Positions 1 through 7,121 of a stretch of DNA of 64,000 bases are shown piece by piece; the first letter of the stretch is position 1; each line of letters begins with the position of its first letter. The DNA is taken from the NCBI RefSeq assembly GCF_013407835.1, contig NZ_JACCBI010000001.1, forward strand, positions 3,286,001 through 3,350,000. Reading direction: 5' to 3'. A program made the position numbers and the translations under genes. The notes under the pieces were generated by a model, which had not been told where the DNA came from, did no database searches, and saw only the letters and a list, made by a program, of their open reading frames with translations. This DNA is from Agromyces atrinae (GTDB taxonomy: Bacteria; Actinomycetota; Actinomycetes; Actinomycetales; Microbacteriaceae).

Positions 1-412
1 CCATGATCGTCGAGCCGAGCGACTCGGTCGCGAGCCACGCGGCGCACGCGATGACGGCCGTGTTGAGCACGACGACGGCGACGGTGAGGGCGGGCCCGAG
101 CAGGTACGCCCCGAGCGTCGACGTGAAGACGAGCAGGATGGGCAGCCACCCCGCCGTCGGCGCGAGCAGCACGACGGCGGCGCCGAGCACGACCTGCGCC
201 CCGAAGATCGAGAGCGTGATCGCCCGCGGCATCGACCAGCCGAACCACGTCGCCGCGACGAGTGCCGCGATGAACCCGACGAACGCGCTCGGCCAGAGCA
301 ACGGGGGAAGGTCGGCGGTCGACGCGTCCGAGAACAGCACGGGCAGCCCGACGACGATGCAGATGAGCGTCGAGAAGACTCCCGCCCAGGTCGTGGCCTC
401 GACGCGCTTCAT
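1..412 (-). CDS. Membrane protein, N-terminal part (possible sensor kinase)
   Basis: The - strand is open from an ATG at 412 to the left edge, so only the first 137 residues are visible. They begin MKRVEATTWAGVF and form about four or five hydrophobic segments separated by short loops, with no soluble domain yet in view. A purine-rich GGAGGG lies directly before the ATG, which is unusually close. The gene diverges from the ABC exporter genes that begin at 543. In actinobacteria a membrane histidine kinase often sits next to such an exporter and a LuxR-type regulator, so an N-terminal sensor domain is plausible. That is inference: no kinase motif is inside the window, and it could be any polytopic membrane protein. 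Confidence 0.6.
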   Translation of the reverse strand, partial: MKRVEATTWAGVFSTLICIVVGLPVLFSDASTADLPPLLWPSAFVGFIAALVAATWFGWSMPRAITLSIFGAQVVLGAAVVLLAPTAGWLPILLVFTSTLGAYLLGPALTVAVVVLNTAVIACAAWLATESLGSTIM

Positions 413-542
413 CCCTCCAGCGTAGGAGGAGCGGCGTCATCCCGCCCCTGCCGATCGTCACGGTCGGGGTCCGCGACGAGCGGCACCTGTGTGCGGCACT
501 TCCGTTTCGTAGCGTCGAATCACGACGATTCAGGAGGTTTCC

Positions 543-1265
543 ATGACGGCCATCGAACTGCGCGGAGCGACGAAGCGGTATCGCTCGCGCACCGCGATCG
601 ACGATGTGGGTCTGACGGTGGAGTACGGCGAGATCGTCGGGCTCCTCGGTCGGAACGGCGCGGGGAAGTCGACCACGGTCGCCGCGATCGCAGGGCTCAT
701 CGGGCTGGATGACGGTGAGGTGCGCGTCGACGGATTCGACCCCGTTCGCGACCGGCGCCGCGTGCGCGCGGTGCTCGGTGTCCAACTCCAGGACGCTGAG
801 TTGCACGCCGCGCTCACCGTCGGCGAGCTCGCCCGCCTGTACCGCTCGTTCTACCGTGACGGTCTCGACCCCGACGCGCTCCTCGAGCGGGTGGGGCTCA
901 CCGCCGAGCGGAAGACGCGCTTCGAGAACCTCTCGGGCGGTCAGCAGCAACGCCTCTCGATCGCCCTCGCCCTCATCGGCGACCCGCGCGTCGTCGTGCT
1001 CGACGAGCTCACTACAGGACTCGACCCCGAGGCGCGCCGGTCGATGTGGTCGCTCGTCCGCGCCCTGCGGGCCGACGGCCTCGCCGTGCTGCTCGTCAGT
1101 CACCTCATGGAAGAGGTCGAGCGCCTGTGCGACCGGGTCGTCGTGCTCGACGCGGGGCGCGTGATCGCGCGCGGTACTCCCGCCGAGCTCGTCTCGCGCA
1201 CCGGGGGAGAGACCCTCGATGACGCGTTCCTCGCACTCACCGGAGAGAAGGGGGAGCCCTCATGA
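543..1265 (+). CDS. ABC transporter ATP-binding protein (ABC-2 exporter type)
   Basis: This 240-residue protein is the ATPase of an ABC-2 exporter and should power the membrane partner encoded next. Walker A is GRNGAGKST (residues 36-44), the signature is LSGGQ (130-134), Walker B is VVVLDE (150-155), the D-loop region reads TTGLD, and the switch histidine is H187 in LLVSH. The length is normal for a stand-alone subunit. The start is well set by AGGAGG at 531-536, seven bases before the ATG. The stop overlaps the permease start by four bases (ATGA), so the two are translationally coupled. A TAGCGT at 510-515 may be the -10 box. The substrate cannot be read from the sequence; drug, lipid or peptide export are all possible. 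Confidence 0.92.
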   Translation: MTAIELRGATKRYRSRTAIDDVGLTVEYGEIVGLLGRNGAGKSTTVAAIAGLIGLDDGEVRVDGFDPVRDRRRVRAVLGVQLQDAELHAALTVGELARLYRSFYRDGLDPDALLERVGLTAERKTRFENLSGGQQQRLSIALALIGDPRVVVLDELTTGLDPEARRSMWSLVRALRADGLAVLLVSHLMEEVERLCDRVVVLDAGRVIARGTPAELVSRTGGETLDDAFLALTGEKGEPS

Positions 1266-2038
1266 CCACGTCTATGCCGACATCCGCCCCGCCGCGCATC
1301 GGCGCGTTCCCCGCCCTCGTCGGCGCCGAGCTGCGCATGGTCGTGCGCGATACGGCCGGCCTCGTCATCCCCATCGGTCTGCCGATCCTCATCCTCGTGA
1401 TGAACGGGCTCGGCATCGAGGACGCGGTGCTGCCAGGCACCGACGGCCTCACCGTCTTCGACGTCTACGTGCTGCCGCTCGTGCTCGCGGTCGTCGTCGC
1501 GACGATCGGCGTCGTGAACATGCCGAGCTTCCTCGCGACGTATCGGAAGAGCGGTGTCTTGAAGCGGCTCGCCGTCACGCCCGCGCGGCCGTCGCTCGTG
1601 CTGGGGGCGCAGGTCGCCGTCAGCCTCGCGCAGACCCTCGTCGGCGTCGTGCTCGCCGTCGCGATCGCGATGCTCATGTTCGGGGCGGGGCTTCCGCGCA
1701 ATCTCGCGCTCGCCGTCGGCGTCTTCGCCCTCACCGCAGGCGCGATGTACGCGATCGGACTCGTCATCGCCGCGGTCGTGCCGACGGCTAACTCGGCCGT
1801 CGCGGTGGGGCTCGTCGTGTTCTTCGCGATGGGCGCGCTCGGCGGCATGTTCGGGCCCGTCACGAACCTGCCGCCCGCGCTCGCCGAGGTCGGCACGGCG
1901 CTTCCCTTCGGCGCGGCCGTTCAGGCGATGTCGGCGGCGTGGGTGGGAAACGTTCCCGATCTCGCGTCGATCGTGAGTCTCGTGGTGACGCTCGTCGTCG
2001 GCGGTGCGTTCGCGACGCGCTTCTTCCGCTGGTCGTGA
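1262..2038 (+). CDS. ABC-2 type transporter permease
   Basis: This 258-residue membrane protein is the permease of the exporter whose ATPase lies immediately upstream, with a 4-base overlap. It has about six hydrophobic segments in the ABC-2 arrangement: an N-terminal segment near residues 35-50, then a group from about 65 to 200, and a last one near 235-252. The stretch MYAIGLVIAAVVPTANSAVAVG followed by a Gly-rich GALGGMFGP is typical of the family, where small residues and prolines surround the fifth segment. The start ATG is preceded by GGGGAG. The gene is followed by a very C-rich non-coding stretch and then a palindrome. Substrate unknown. Confidence 0.88.
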   Translation: MTTSMPTSAPPRIGAFPALVGAELRMVVRDTAGLVIPIGLPILILVMNGLGIEDAVLPGTDGLTVFDVYVLPLVLAVVVATIGVVNMPSFLATYRKSGVLKRLAVTPARPSLVLGAQVAVSLAQTLVGVVLAVAIAMLMFGAGLPRNLALAVGVFALTAGAMYAIGLVIAAVVPTANSAVAVGLVVFFAMGALGGMFGPVTNLPPALAEVGTALPFGAAVQAMSAAWVGNVPDLASIVSLVVTLVVGGAFATRFFRWS

Positions 2039-2040
2039 GG

Positions 2041-2141
2041 CGGCCCGGCCGGGCGTAGCCCCGCCCGGCCCGGCCCGGCCCCGCCCCGCCCGGCCGGCCC
2101 CGCCCGGCCCAGCCCCGCCCGGCGCGGCCCGGCCCCGCCCT
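2041..2141. repeat. C/G-only low-complexity tract
   Basis: About 100 bases directly after the permease stop consist almost entirely of alternating short C and G runs: imperfect reiterations of CCCGG, CCCGCC and CGGCC. Almost no A or T is present. The tract has no codon structure in any frame that resembles its neighbours. It can form many alternative hairpins on either strand, so it may act as a transcription stop for the exporter operon or simply be slippage-expanded sequence. It ends just before the GTAGG palindrome at 2146. Confidence 0.7.
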
Positions 2142-2145
2142 CGCG

Positions 2146-2220
2146 GTTCGTAGGGGATTCGACCCTTCGTAGGCCGAGAAGCCGCGCGATCCCCTACACA
2201 GCGCCGATTCCCCTACGAAC
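2146..2220. repeat. GTAGG four-core palindrome, copy A
   Basis: The outer arms GTTCGTAGGGGATTCG (2146-2161) and CGATTCCCCTACGAAC (2205-2220) are inverted repeats matching at 15 of 16 positions. Inside them are a second GTAGG (2169) and a CCTAC (2193). The four cores start at 2150, 2169, 2193 and 2212, giving spacings 19, 24, 19. The same spacing occurs in copy B at 59105, and copy C at 60118 differs by one base. The word CGATCCCCTACA at 2187-2198 is identical to 59162-59173. It lies between two genes on the same strand and may serve as a terminator, but the conserved spacing suggests a specific repeat family. Confidence 0.8.
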
Positions 2221-2312
2221 GACCGCCGAGCGCGGCACCAGGGCGGCGGATGACGCGCGCGAACGTCATCCCGACTGTGCCCCGCCGCGCTCGGGGAGTA
2301 GCGTGAACCCTC

Positions 2313-2960
2313 GTGGGAACTTTTCGCGTCGCACTCATCGATGATCACGAGATCGTCGCTCACGGCTTCGCCGAGCTCTTCTCCGAGCTCGCGGAGGTCG
2401 AGGTCGCGGCGACGGTGCGCACGGTCGACGAGCTCCTCGAGCAGGGCCTCGCCCTCGACCTCGCGATCCTCGACCTGCGGCTCGCCGACGGGTCGATGCC
2501 GATCGACAACGTGCGGCGCATCCGCGACTCCGGTGCCGAGGTGCTCGCCTTCACGGGCGGCGACGACCCCGTGCTCGTGCGTTCGGCGGCCCACGCCGGC
2601 GTGCTCGGAGTGGTGCGGAAGTCGGAGCCCGCGACCGTGCTCAAGGAAGCCGTGCTGCAGGCGGCACGCGGCGAACCCGTGGCCTCGACCGAGTGGGCGG
2701 CCGCGATCGACGGCGACCCCCTGCTCGCGGATGCCGGACTGAGCGCTCGAGAGAGCGAGGTGCTCTCGATGTACGCCGCGGGGGCCAAGACCCAGCTCGT
2801 CGCCTCACGCACGGGCCTGTCGGAGTCGACGGTCCTCGACTACATCCGTCGTGTGCGGTCGAAGTACGCTCGCGCGGGCCGCCCGGCGAACACGAAGGTC
2901 GAGCTCTATCAGCGGGCCATCGAAGACGGCCTTCTCCCCGCTCCCGGGAGGGCCAGCTGA
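2313..2960 (+). CDS. LuxR/NarL-family response regulator
   Basis: This 215-residue two-component regulator has a receiver domain (about residues 4-120) with acidic residues D10 and D11, phospho-acceptor D54 in LAILDLR, and the conserved lysine in VVRKSE. A C-terminal LuxR-type helix-turn-helix follows (about 145-205; LSARESEVLSMYAAG then SESTVLDYIRRVRSKY). It should be phosphorylated by the membrane kinase encoded immediately downstream and then bind DNA. The start is GTG with no clear ribosome-binding site. A TAGCGT -10-like box lies about 10 bases before it, so the transcript is probably leaderless. The stop overlaps the kinase reading frame. Its targets may include the ABC exporter upstream. 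Confidence 0.9.
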   Translation: MGTFRVALIDDHEIVAHGFAELFSELAEVEVAATVRTVDELLEQGLALDLAILDLRLADGSMPIDNVRRIRDSGAEVLAFTGGDDPVLVRSAAHAGVLGVVRKSEPATVLKEAVLQAARGEPVASTEWAAAIDGDPLLADAGLSARESEVLSMYAAGAKTQLVASRTGLSESTVLDYIRRVRSKYARAGRPANTKVELYQRAIEDGLLPAPGRAS

Positions 2961-4141
2961 GTTCCGCGCCGGCCCGAACCCGCGCTCGATGGCGCGGTGC
3001 GTACGAACGCACCGTCCGCCTCGTCGCGGTCGCTGCCGGCGCGGCCTCACTCCTCTTCTCCGTCCTCACGCTCGCCCCGTTCCTCGAACAGCTGAACCCC
3101 GAGGCTCCGAGCGAATCGATCGCGGCCTATTCGATCGCCTTCGGCCTGCCCGTGCTGCTCGCGCTCGGTGCGATCCGGGCGAGCATCGTCTTCGTGCGCG
3201 TGCTCGCGGGCGTCACCGCCGTGGGCTACATCGGTCTTCTCGTGCTCTGGGCCTTCGACGGCCCGATCGGTGTCGCGCCTCACGGTGACGTGTGGCCCCT
3301 CTCGCTCACCGCGATCCCGGCCGTCACCGCGGTCGTTGCGTATCCGCGCCCGCCCGTCTGGGGCTACCTCGCCATCACGACGGCGTTCACGTTCGTCATC
3401 GCCGAGAGGTCGTCGAGCTCGCCCGACGCGACGGTCGAAGCTCTCGAGATCGCCCTCTACAGCGCGGTCTTCTGCTCGATCTTCGTCGGATGCTCGGTCG
3501 CCGCGATCGCGAACGCCCGCCGACTCGACGCCTCGATCGTGGCATCCGCCGCCAAGGCACGCGAGCACGCCGCCGCAGCCGCCCGCGAGCGCGAGCGGGC
3601 GCGGTTCGAGGCGCTCATCCACGACGGCGTCATCTCCACGCTCCTCATGGCGGGCCGCGGAACGCTCGACAGCGTCGCGGGAGCAGCGCAGGCGCAGCGC
3701 ACGCTCGCCGAGCTCGCCGATGTGCGCGAGCCCGGCGGCGCCGCCATCTCGACCGACGAGCTCGACGAGCGGCTGCGCTCGCTGCTCGCCACCTACACCG
3801 TGTGGGTCGACTTCCTCCGCGGCCCGCTGTCGGAACTCGCCCTGCCCGCCGACGTGGCCGAGGCCCTCGAGAGCGCGACCGCCGAGGCCGTGCGCAACTC
3901 GGTCGTGCACGCCGGTCCGCGCGTTCGCCGGGCGGTGCTCTTCTCGGTGACGGATGACGCCGTCGAGATCGTCGTCCGCGACGACGGGCGCGGCTTCGAT
4001 CGCCTGTCGCTGCCGCCCGGCCGTCTCGGGCTCACGCGCAGCATCGAGGCACGCATGCGCGCGATCCCGGGCGGATCGGCCAGTGTCGTCAGTGCACCGG
4101 GTGAGGGCACCCGTGTCTCGCTCGTCTGGGAGGCACGATGA
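2957..4141 (+). CDS. Membrane sensor histidine kinase, probable CTG start
   Basis: This protein of about 394 residues has four or five N-terminal membrane segments (roughly 15-155), a linker helix, a phospho-acceptor region RFEALIHDGV with H222, and an ATPase domain with N-box N314 (EAVRNSVVHAG), G1 box DDGRGF at 342-347 and G2 region GEGTRV. It is the partner of the regulator at 2313. Choice of start: in this frame there is no ATG, GTG or TTG between deep inside the regulator gene and the first membrane segment. A CTG at 2957 overlaps the regulator stop (CTGA) and has GGGAGGG five bases upstream. I infer initiation at CTG. The only listed alternative would be a GTG far upstream at 2693. Confidence 0.82.
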   Translation: MSSAPARTRARWRGAYERTVRLVAVAAGAASLLFSVLTLAPFLEQLNPEAPSESIAAYSIAFGLPVLLALGAIRASIVFVRVLAGVTAVGYIGLLVLWAFDGPIGVAPHGDVWPLSLTAIPAVTAVVAYPRPPVWGYLAITTAFTFVIAERSSSSPDATVEALEIALYSAVFCSIFVGCSVAAIANARRLDASIVASAAKAREHAAAAARERERARFEALIHDGVISTLLMAGRGTLDSVAGAAQAQRTLAELADVREPGGAAISTDELDERLRSLLATYTVWVDFLRGPLSELALPADVAEALESATAEAVRNSVVHAGPRVRRAVLFSVTDDAVEIVVRDDGRGFDRLSLPPGRLGLTRSIEARMRAIPGGSASVVSAPGEGTRVSLVWEAR

Positions 4142-5181
4142 GTGCGGTCGCCGAACGCGCCGAGCCGCGCGCCGCCGAAGCCCGCGTGCGGGTCGACGTC
4201 TCGTCGCTCCTCGAGCTCTCCGGGCCCGAGGCGCGCACGATCCTCTTGATCTTCATCGGAGCTCAGGGCGTGCTCGCGTTCGCGCTGCCCGATGCCGCGG
4301 CCGTGCCGTGGCGCACAGCGGTGGCGTTCGCCGGCGTCGTCGTGGCGGCGTTCTGGGTGACGCGATCCGCGCCCGACCCGTACCCGCGCGAGTGGGCGTG
4401 GGGGGTGGTCGGGCTCTCGGTCGCTGTGACGGTGCTGCAGAGCTTCCAGCTCTCGCCGACCGACCGGCCCTTGTTCGCGGCGTGGCACGTGGGCGCCGTG
4501 ACAGTCATCTTCATGGTGCTCTCGTTGCGTGCCCGGGCGCGTGAGGCCTGGATCGGTTTCGCGCTCGTCGTCGTCGTGACACTCGTGTGGTCGCTCGTGA
4601 GCGAGGCGGGCATCCTCGACGGCGTCGAACTCGTCGTGCGTCACGCCGGGTCTCTCGCCGTCGCGTCGCTCATCGCCATCGGGTTGCGCTCGCTCGCGGC
4701 ATCCATGACCCGGATCGCCATGCGTCTCGTCGACCGCGAGGAGGCCGAGGCGACGCAGGCCGAGCGCATGCGCGAGCGCGCTGAGCAGCTCGACCGCCTC
4801 GACCGCCTCGCCGGCGGGCTGCTCACGAAGGTCGCCGCCGGTGAGCCGCTGACGGATGACGAGCGCCAGGAGTGCCTCCTCGTCGAGGCGGCACTCCGCG
4901 ATCAGGTGCGCGGTCGCGGACTCGCGACACCCGAGATCGCCGCGGTGGCGCGCTCGGCGAGGCGACGCGGCGTCGTCGTCACCCTGCTCGACGATTCCGA
5001 CGGCGAGACCGATACGACGGCGACGCTGTCGTTGCTCGCCGCCGAGCTCCTCTCCCTCGACACGGGATCGGTGACGGCGCGGCTCCTGCCCGCCGGCCGT
5101 CTCGCGGTCGCGTCGGTCGCCATCGAACGTGACGGTGTCGAAGACGTCTACGCGGTCATGCGCGACGGAACGGTGAATTGA
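4138..5181 (+). CDS. Membrane protein coupled to kinase, possibly degenerate kinase-like
   Basis: This 347-residue protein is coupled to the kinase gene by a 4-base ATGA overlap. It has about five or six membrane segments (roughly 35-185), then an Arg/Glu-rich helix likely to form a coiled coil (about 190-225), then a soluble C-terminal region containing LLVEAALRDQVRG and GVVVTLLDDSDGE. The overall plan (membrane sensor, signalling helix, small alpha/beta domain) resembles a histidine kinase, but I see no phospho-acceptor His motif, N-box or Gly-rich ATP lid. It may be an accessory sensor that works with the kinase at 2957. That is inference from layout and neighbourhood; I do not recognise a named family. 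Confidence 0.75.
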   Translation: MSAVAERAEPRAAEARVRVDVSSLLELSGPEARTILLIFIGAQGVLAFALPDAAAVPWRTAVAFAGVVVAAFWVTRSAPDPYPREWAWGVVGLSVAVTVLQSFQLSPTDRPLFAAWHVGAVTVIFMVLSLRARAREAWIGFALVVVVTLVWSLVSEAGILDGVELVVRHAGSLAVASLIAIGLRSLAASMTRIAMRLVDREEAEATQAERMRERAEQLDRLDRLAGGLLTKVAAGEPLTDDERQECLLVEAALRDQVRGRGLATPEIAAVARSARRRGVVVTLLDDSDGETDTTATLSLLAAELLSLDTGSVTARLLPAGRLAVASVAIERDGVEDVYAVMRDGTVN

Positions 5182-5207
5182 GCGCGCCACTCAGGCACAC
5201 TGGATTC

Positions 5208-6101
5208 ATGACCTCTCCCCGCCGCCGGCGCTTCGTGATCGCCGGATCGATCGCGGCCGTCGTGCTCGTCGCCTCGGTCGCGACGGGGGCGATCGTCTCG
5301 TCGGCCATCGCTGCCGACTCGCTGAATGCCGCCTCGACGCGTGCCTCGGCTCTGCTCGAGCGTGCGGAGGGGGAGTTCCGTGCAGCCGACAGCCTTCTCG
5401 AGAAGTCTCACGACACCCTCGACGAGAGCGACGGGCGCGTGCTCGACGACGCACCGCGCGCGGCGTTCGCCGACCTCGTCGACACCGCCGACGAGGCTCG
5501 GGTCGCGGCCCGTGCCGAGCTCGATGCGCTCGATGCCGCGGTGCGCGCCGCCGGGAGCACAGCCGCCCTCGACTTCGGTGCGACCGATCGCGCGCGTGCC
5601 GAGGAGCTCGCCCGAGCAGGCGTTCCGGAGACCGACCGGTTCACCGCGGCATCCGCTCTGCTCGAGGGGCCGCGAGCAGACATCACTCTCGCCGTCGCCG
5701 CGTGGACAGAAGAGCAGGAGCGCATCGTGCGCGACCGCTACGTCAACACGGTCTGGGCGAGCGGCTGGTATCCCGAGCTCGACGCGTGCAAGGGCTCGGT
5801 CGACCTCACCGCGCGCTACGACGGCGTGCCGACGATCGCCGAGCACTGGTCGTGCGGCGGGCGCGAGTTCCCGCAGGAGCCCGGCACGCTCATCACTCTC
5901 ACTGGTGAGCACTCGGGCACGTATCGCGTCGAGGGCATCCAGGTGATCCTGAACCAGGCGACGGCGACGACCGACGATATTCCGCGCGGCTTCGACCTCG
6001 TCTACCAGACGTGCCAGAACGGCCAGTCGTCGTCGATGTCGATGACGGGTCTGACCCGCGTCGGCGACGCAGTAACGGTCGAGTCGCTCGCCGGTCTGTG
6101 A
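5208..6101 (+). CDS. Exported or membrane-anchored protein with coiled coil, unknown
   Basis: This 297-residue protein begins MTSPRRRRFVIAGS with a basic patch and a hydrophobic segment (about 10-35), typical of a signal anchor. Residues about 40-180 are Ala/Glu/Arg-rich and likely helical, possibly coiled coil. A C-terminal domain (about 185-297) has three cysteines (DACKGSV, WSCGGRE, YQTCQNG) and may be disulphide-bonded outside the membrane. I chose ATG 5208 because a CACACT box lies 7-12 bases upstream, matching a leaderless promoter; an in-frame TTG at 5178 overlaps the previous stop but would add ten residues with no signal character. Function not recognised. Confidence 0.75.
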   Translation: MTSPRRRRFVIAGSIAAVVLVASVATGAIVSSAIAADSLNAASTRASALLERAEGEFRAADSLLEKSHDTLDESDGRVLDDAPRAAFADLVDTADEARVAARAELDALDAAVRAAGSTAALDFGATDRARAEELARAGVPETDRFTAASALLEGPRADITLAVAAWTEEQERIVRDRYVNTVWASGWYPELDACKGSVDLTARYDGVPTIAEHWSCGGREFPQEPGTLITLTGEHSGTYRVEGIQVILNQATATTDDIPRGFDLVYQTCQNGQSSSMSMTGLTRVGDAVTVESLAGL

Positions 6102-6123
6102 CGCATGTGAACACGTCGTTACA

Positions 6124-6167
6124 AATCGGTAGTCGGGCCTCCGTTTATGGGCGAGCCGACGTAGTCT
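6124..6167 (+). promoter_or_regulatory. Promoter region sharing a 23-bp motif with 12598
   Basis: The motif AATC-N-GTAGT-N3-GCCTCCGTTT at 6124-6146 recurs with identical internal spacing at 12598-12620 before the first polysaccharide cluster, 19 of 23 positions being fixed. Weaker similarity extends about 15 bases further upstream in both. A TAGTCT at 6162-6167 is a good -10 box seven bases before the small gene at 6174. The motif lies at a different distance from the -10 in the two places, so it looks more like a regulator site than a core promoter. Confidence 0.5.
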
Positions 6168-6173
6168 CGGGCT

Positions 6174-6329
6174 ATGCCGACACCGCCGCCGGAGCCGCGA
6201 GTGAAGGCTCCCACACCTGTCCGTCCGCCGCGCGATTCGAGCCGCACCTCGCCGTGGCTCCTGGCCCTGCTCATCGTCGTCGGCATCGGAGCCGTCGCGC
6301 TCGCCGTGGCCGCCTACATTCTCAAGTGA
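6174..6329 (+). CDS. Small single-pass membrane protein, 51 aa
   Basis: The reading frame ATG 6174 to TGA 6327-6329 encodes 51 residues: a Pro/Arg-rich N-terminus (MPTPPPEPRVKAPTPVRPPR), then one hydrophobic helix (about residues 27-49) ending AAYILK. A TAGTCT -10-like box seven bases before the ATG suggests a leaderless transcript, a pattern used by several neighbours. The proline-rich head plus one membrane helix is a common form of short actinobacterial membrane proteins of unknown role. It converges on the protease gene ending at 6341, leaving only 11 bases between them. The similar small protein at 12215 has the same layout. Confidence 0.65.
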   Translation: MPTPPPEPRVKAPTPVRPPRDSSRTSPWLLALLIVVGIGAVALAVAAYILK

Positions 6330-6340
6330 CGCACGAGCAC

Positions 6341-7024
6341 TCAGAGCAGCTGGGTCGCGATGAGGCTTCCGTTGTAGACGATGTGCGCGATGATCGCGCC
6401 GCCGATGCGGCCGGTCGTGTGCGCGAGTGTGCCCACCGCGAGGCCGAACACGAAGGTCGCGAGGCCGACGACGAGCGCCGTGCCCGGCGACGTCACCTCC
6501 GCGAGGTGCAGGAGTGCGAAGACGAGCGCCGTCACGACGATGCCGACGACGGGCGTCGACGCACGGATGACGCTGTGTTGCACGTACCCGCGGAAGTAGA
6601 CCTCTTCGATGATCGGGCCGATCACGACGGGTGCGAGCACCACACCGAACAGCCACCAGAGGTCGGCACCCGTGTCGCCGAGCTGCAGGTGCACCGCAGG
6701 CTGACCGTAGACGCCGATCTCGATGAGCGTCGCGACCGCGCGCAGCAGCAGACCGATGCCGGCGCCCCACAGCAGGTCGAGCCACGTGAAGCGCAGGCCG
6801 AGGGATCGAGCCGGAGTGCGGCGCGTGGCGACGGCCCAGACGACGACCGCGATGAGTGGTACCCACACCACGAGATACGACCCGAGGAGCTGTGCTTCGA
6901 AGGGGACCACGACGGTGCGCACCAGCATGCCGAAACCGTAGATTCCCGCGAGAGCAAGCACCACACCGACCGCGGACGGCAGCACCGAGGGCGGGGTCTG
7001 CGGGGCGTCGGAGGCGGCGGTCAC
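6341..7024 (-). CDS. CPBP family intramembrane metalloprotease
   Basis: This 227-residue polytopic membrane protein contains the CPBP/CAAX-protease signature: IIEEVYFRGYVQ (the EExxxR motif), then FALLHL (second conserved His) and GGAIIAHIVYN (third motif with His and Asn). These residues should coordinate zinc within the membrane. About six or seven hydrophobic segments are visible. Family members process prenylated or bacteriocin-related substrates, or act as regulatory proteases; the substrate here is unknown. It diverges from the tyrosine-kinase gene, with about 97 bases between the two starts. Confidence 0.9.
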   Translation of the reverse strand: MTAASDAPQTPPSVLPSAVGVVLALAGIYGFGMLVRTVVVPFEAQLLGSYLVVWVPLIAVVVWAVATRRTPARSLGLRFTWLDLLWGAGIGLLLRAVATLIEIGVYGQPAVHLQLGDTGADLWWLFGVVLAPVVIGPIIEEVYFRGYVQHSVIRASTPVVGIVVTALVFALLHLAEVTSPGTALVVGLATFVFGLAVGTLAHTTGRIGGAIIAHIVYNGSLIATQLL

Positions 7025-7083
7025 CCCGTCAGCGTAGCGGCGACGATGCGATCGGCTCGATCGAACTATGGCACCATGTCAAT

Positions 7084-7114
7084 CGGAGTGCGTACGACTC
7101 CGCAATCGGAGGGG
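7084..7114 (+). promoter_or_regulatory. Possible bistable hairpin over the kinase RBS
   Basis: In the leader of the gene starting at 7122, CGGAGT (7084-7089) can pair with ACTCCG (7097-7102). The same CTCCG can instead pair with CGGAG (7107-7111), which contains the ribosome-binding site GGAGGGG (7108-7114), across a 4-base CAAT loop. The two hairpins are mutually exclusive because they share the central strand. They arise from a direct repeat CAATCGGAG at 7080-7088 and 7103-7111. This is the layout of a translational switch, but no ligand or protein partner is evident. Confidence 0.45.
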
Positions 7115-7121
7115 AAACCGA

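Noticed and set aside
2693..2956. Upstream extension of the histidine kinase to GTG 2693
   Set aside because: It would overlap most of the regulator's DNA-binding region in another frame and add about 88 Arg-rich residues with no kinase character.
3793..5190. 465-codon - strand open frame opposite the kinase and its partner
   Set aside because: Antisense of the kinase gene with catalytic motifs; no domain or start signal.
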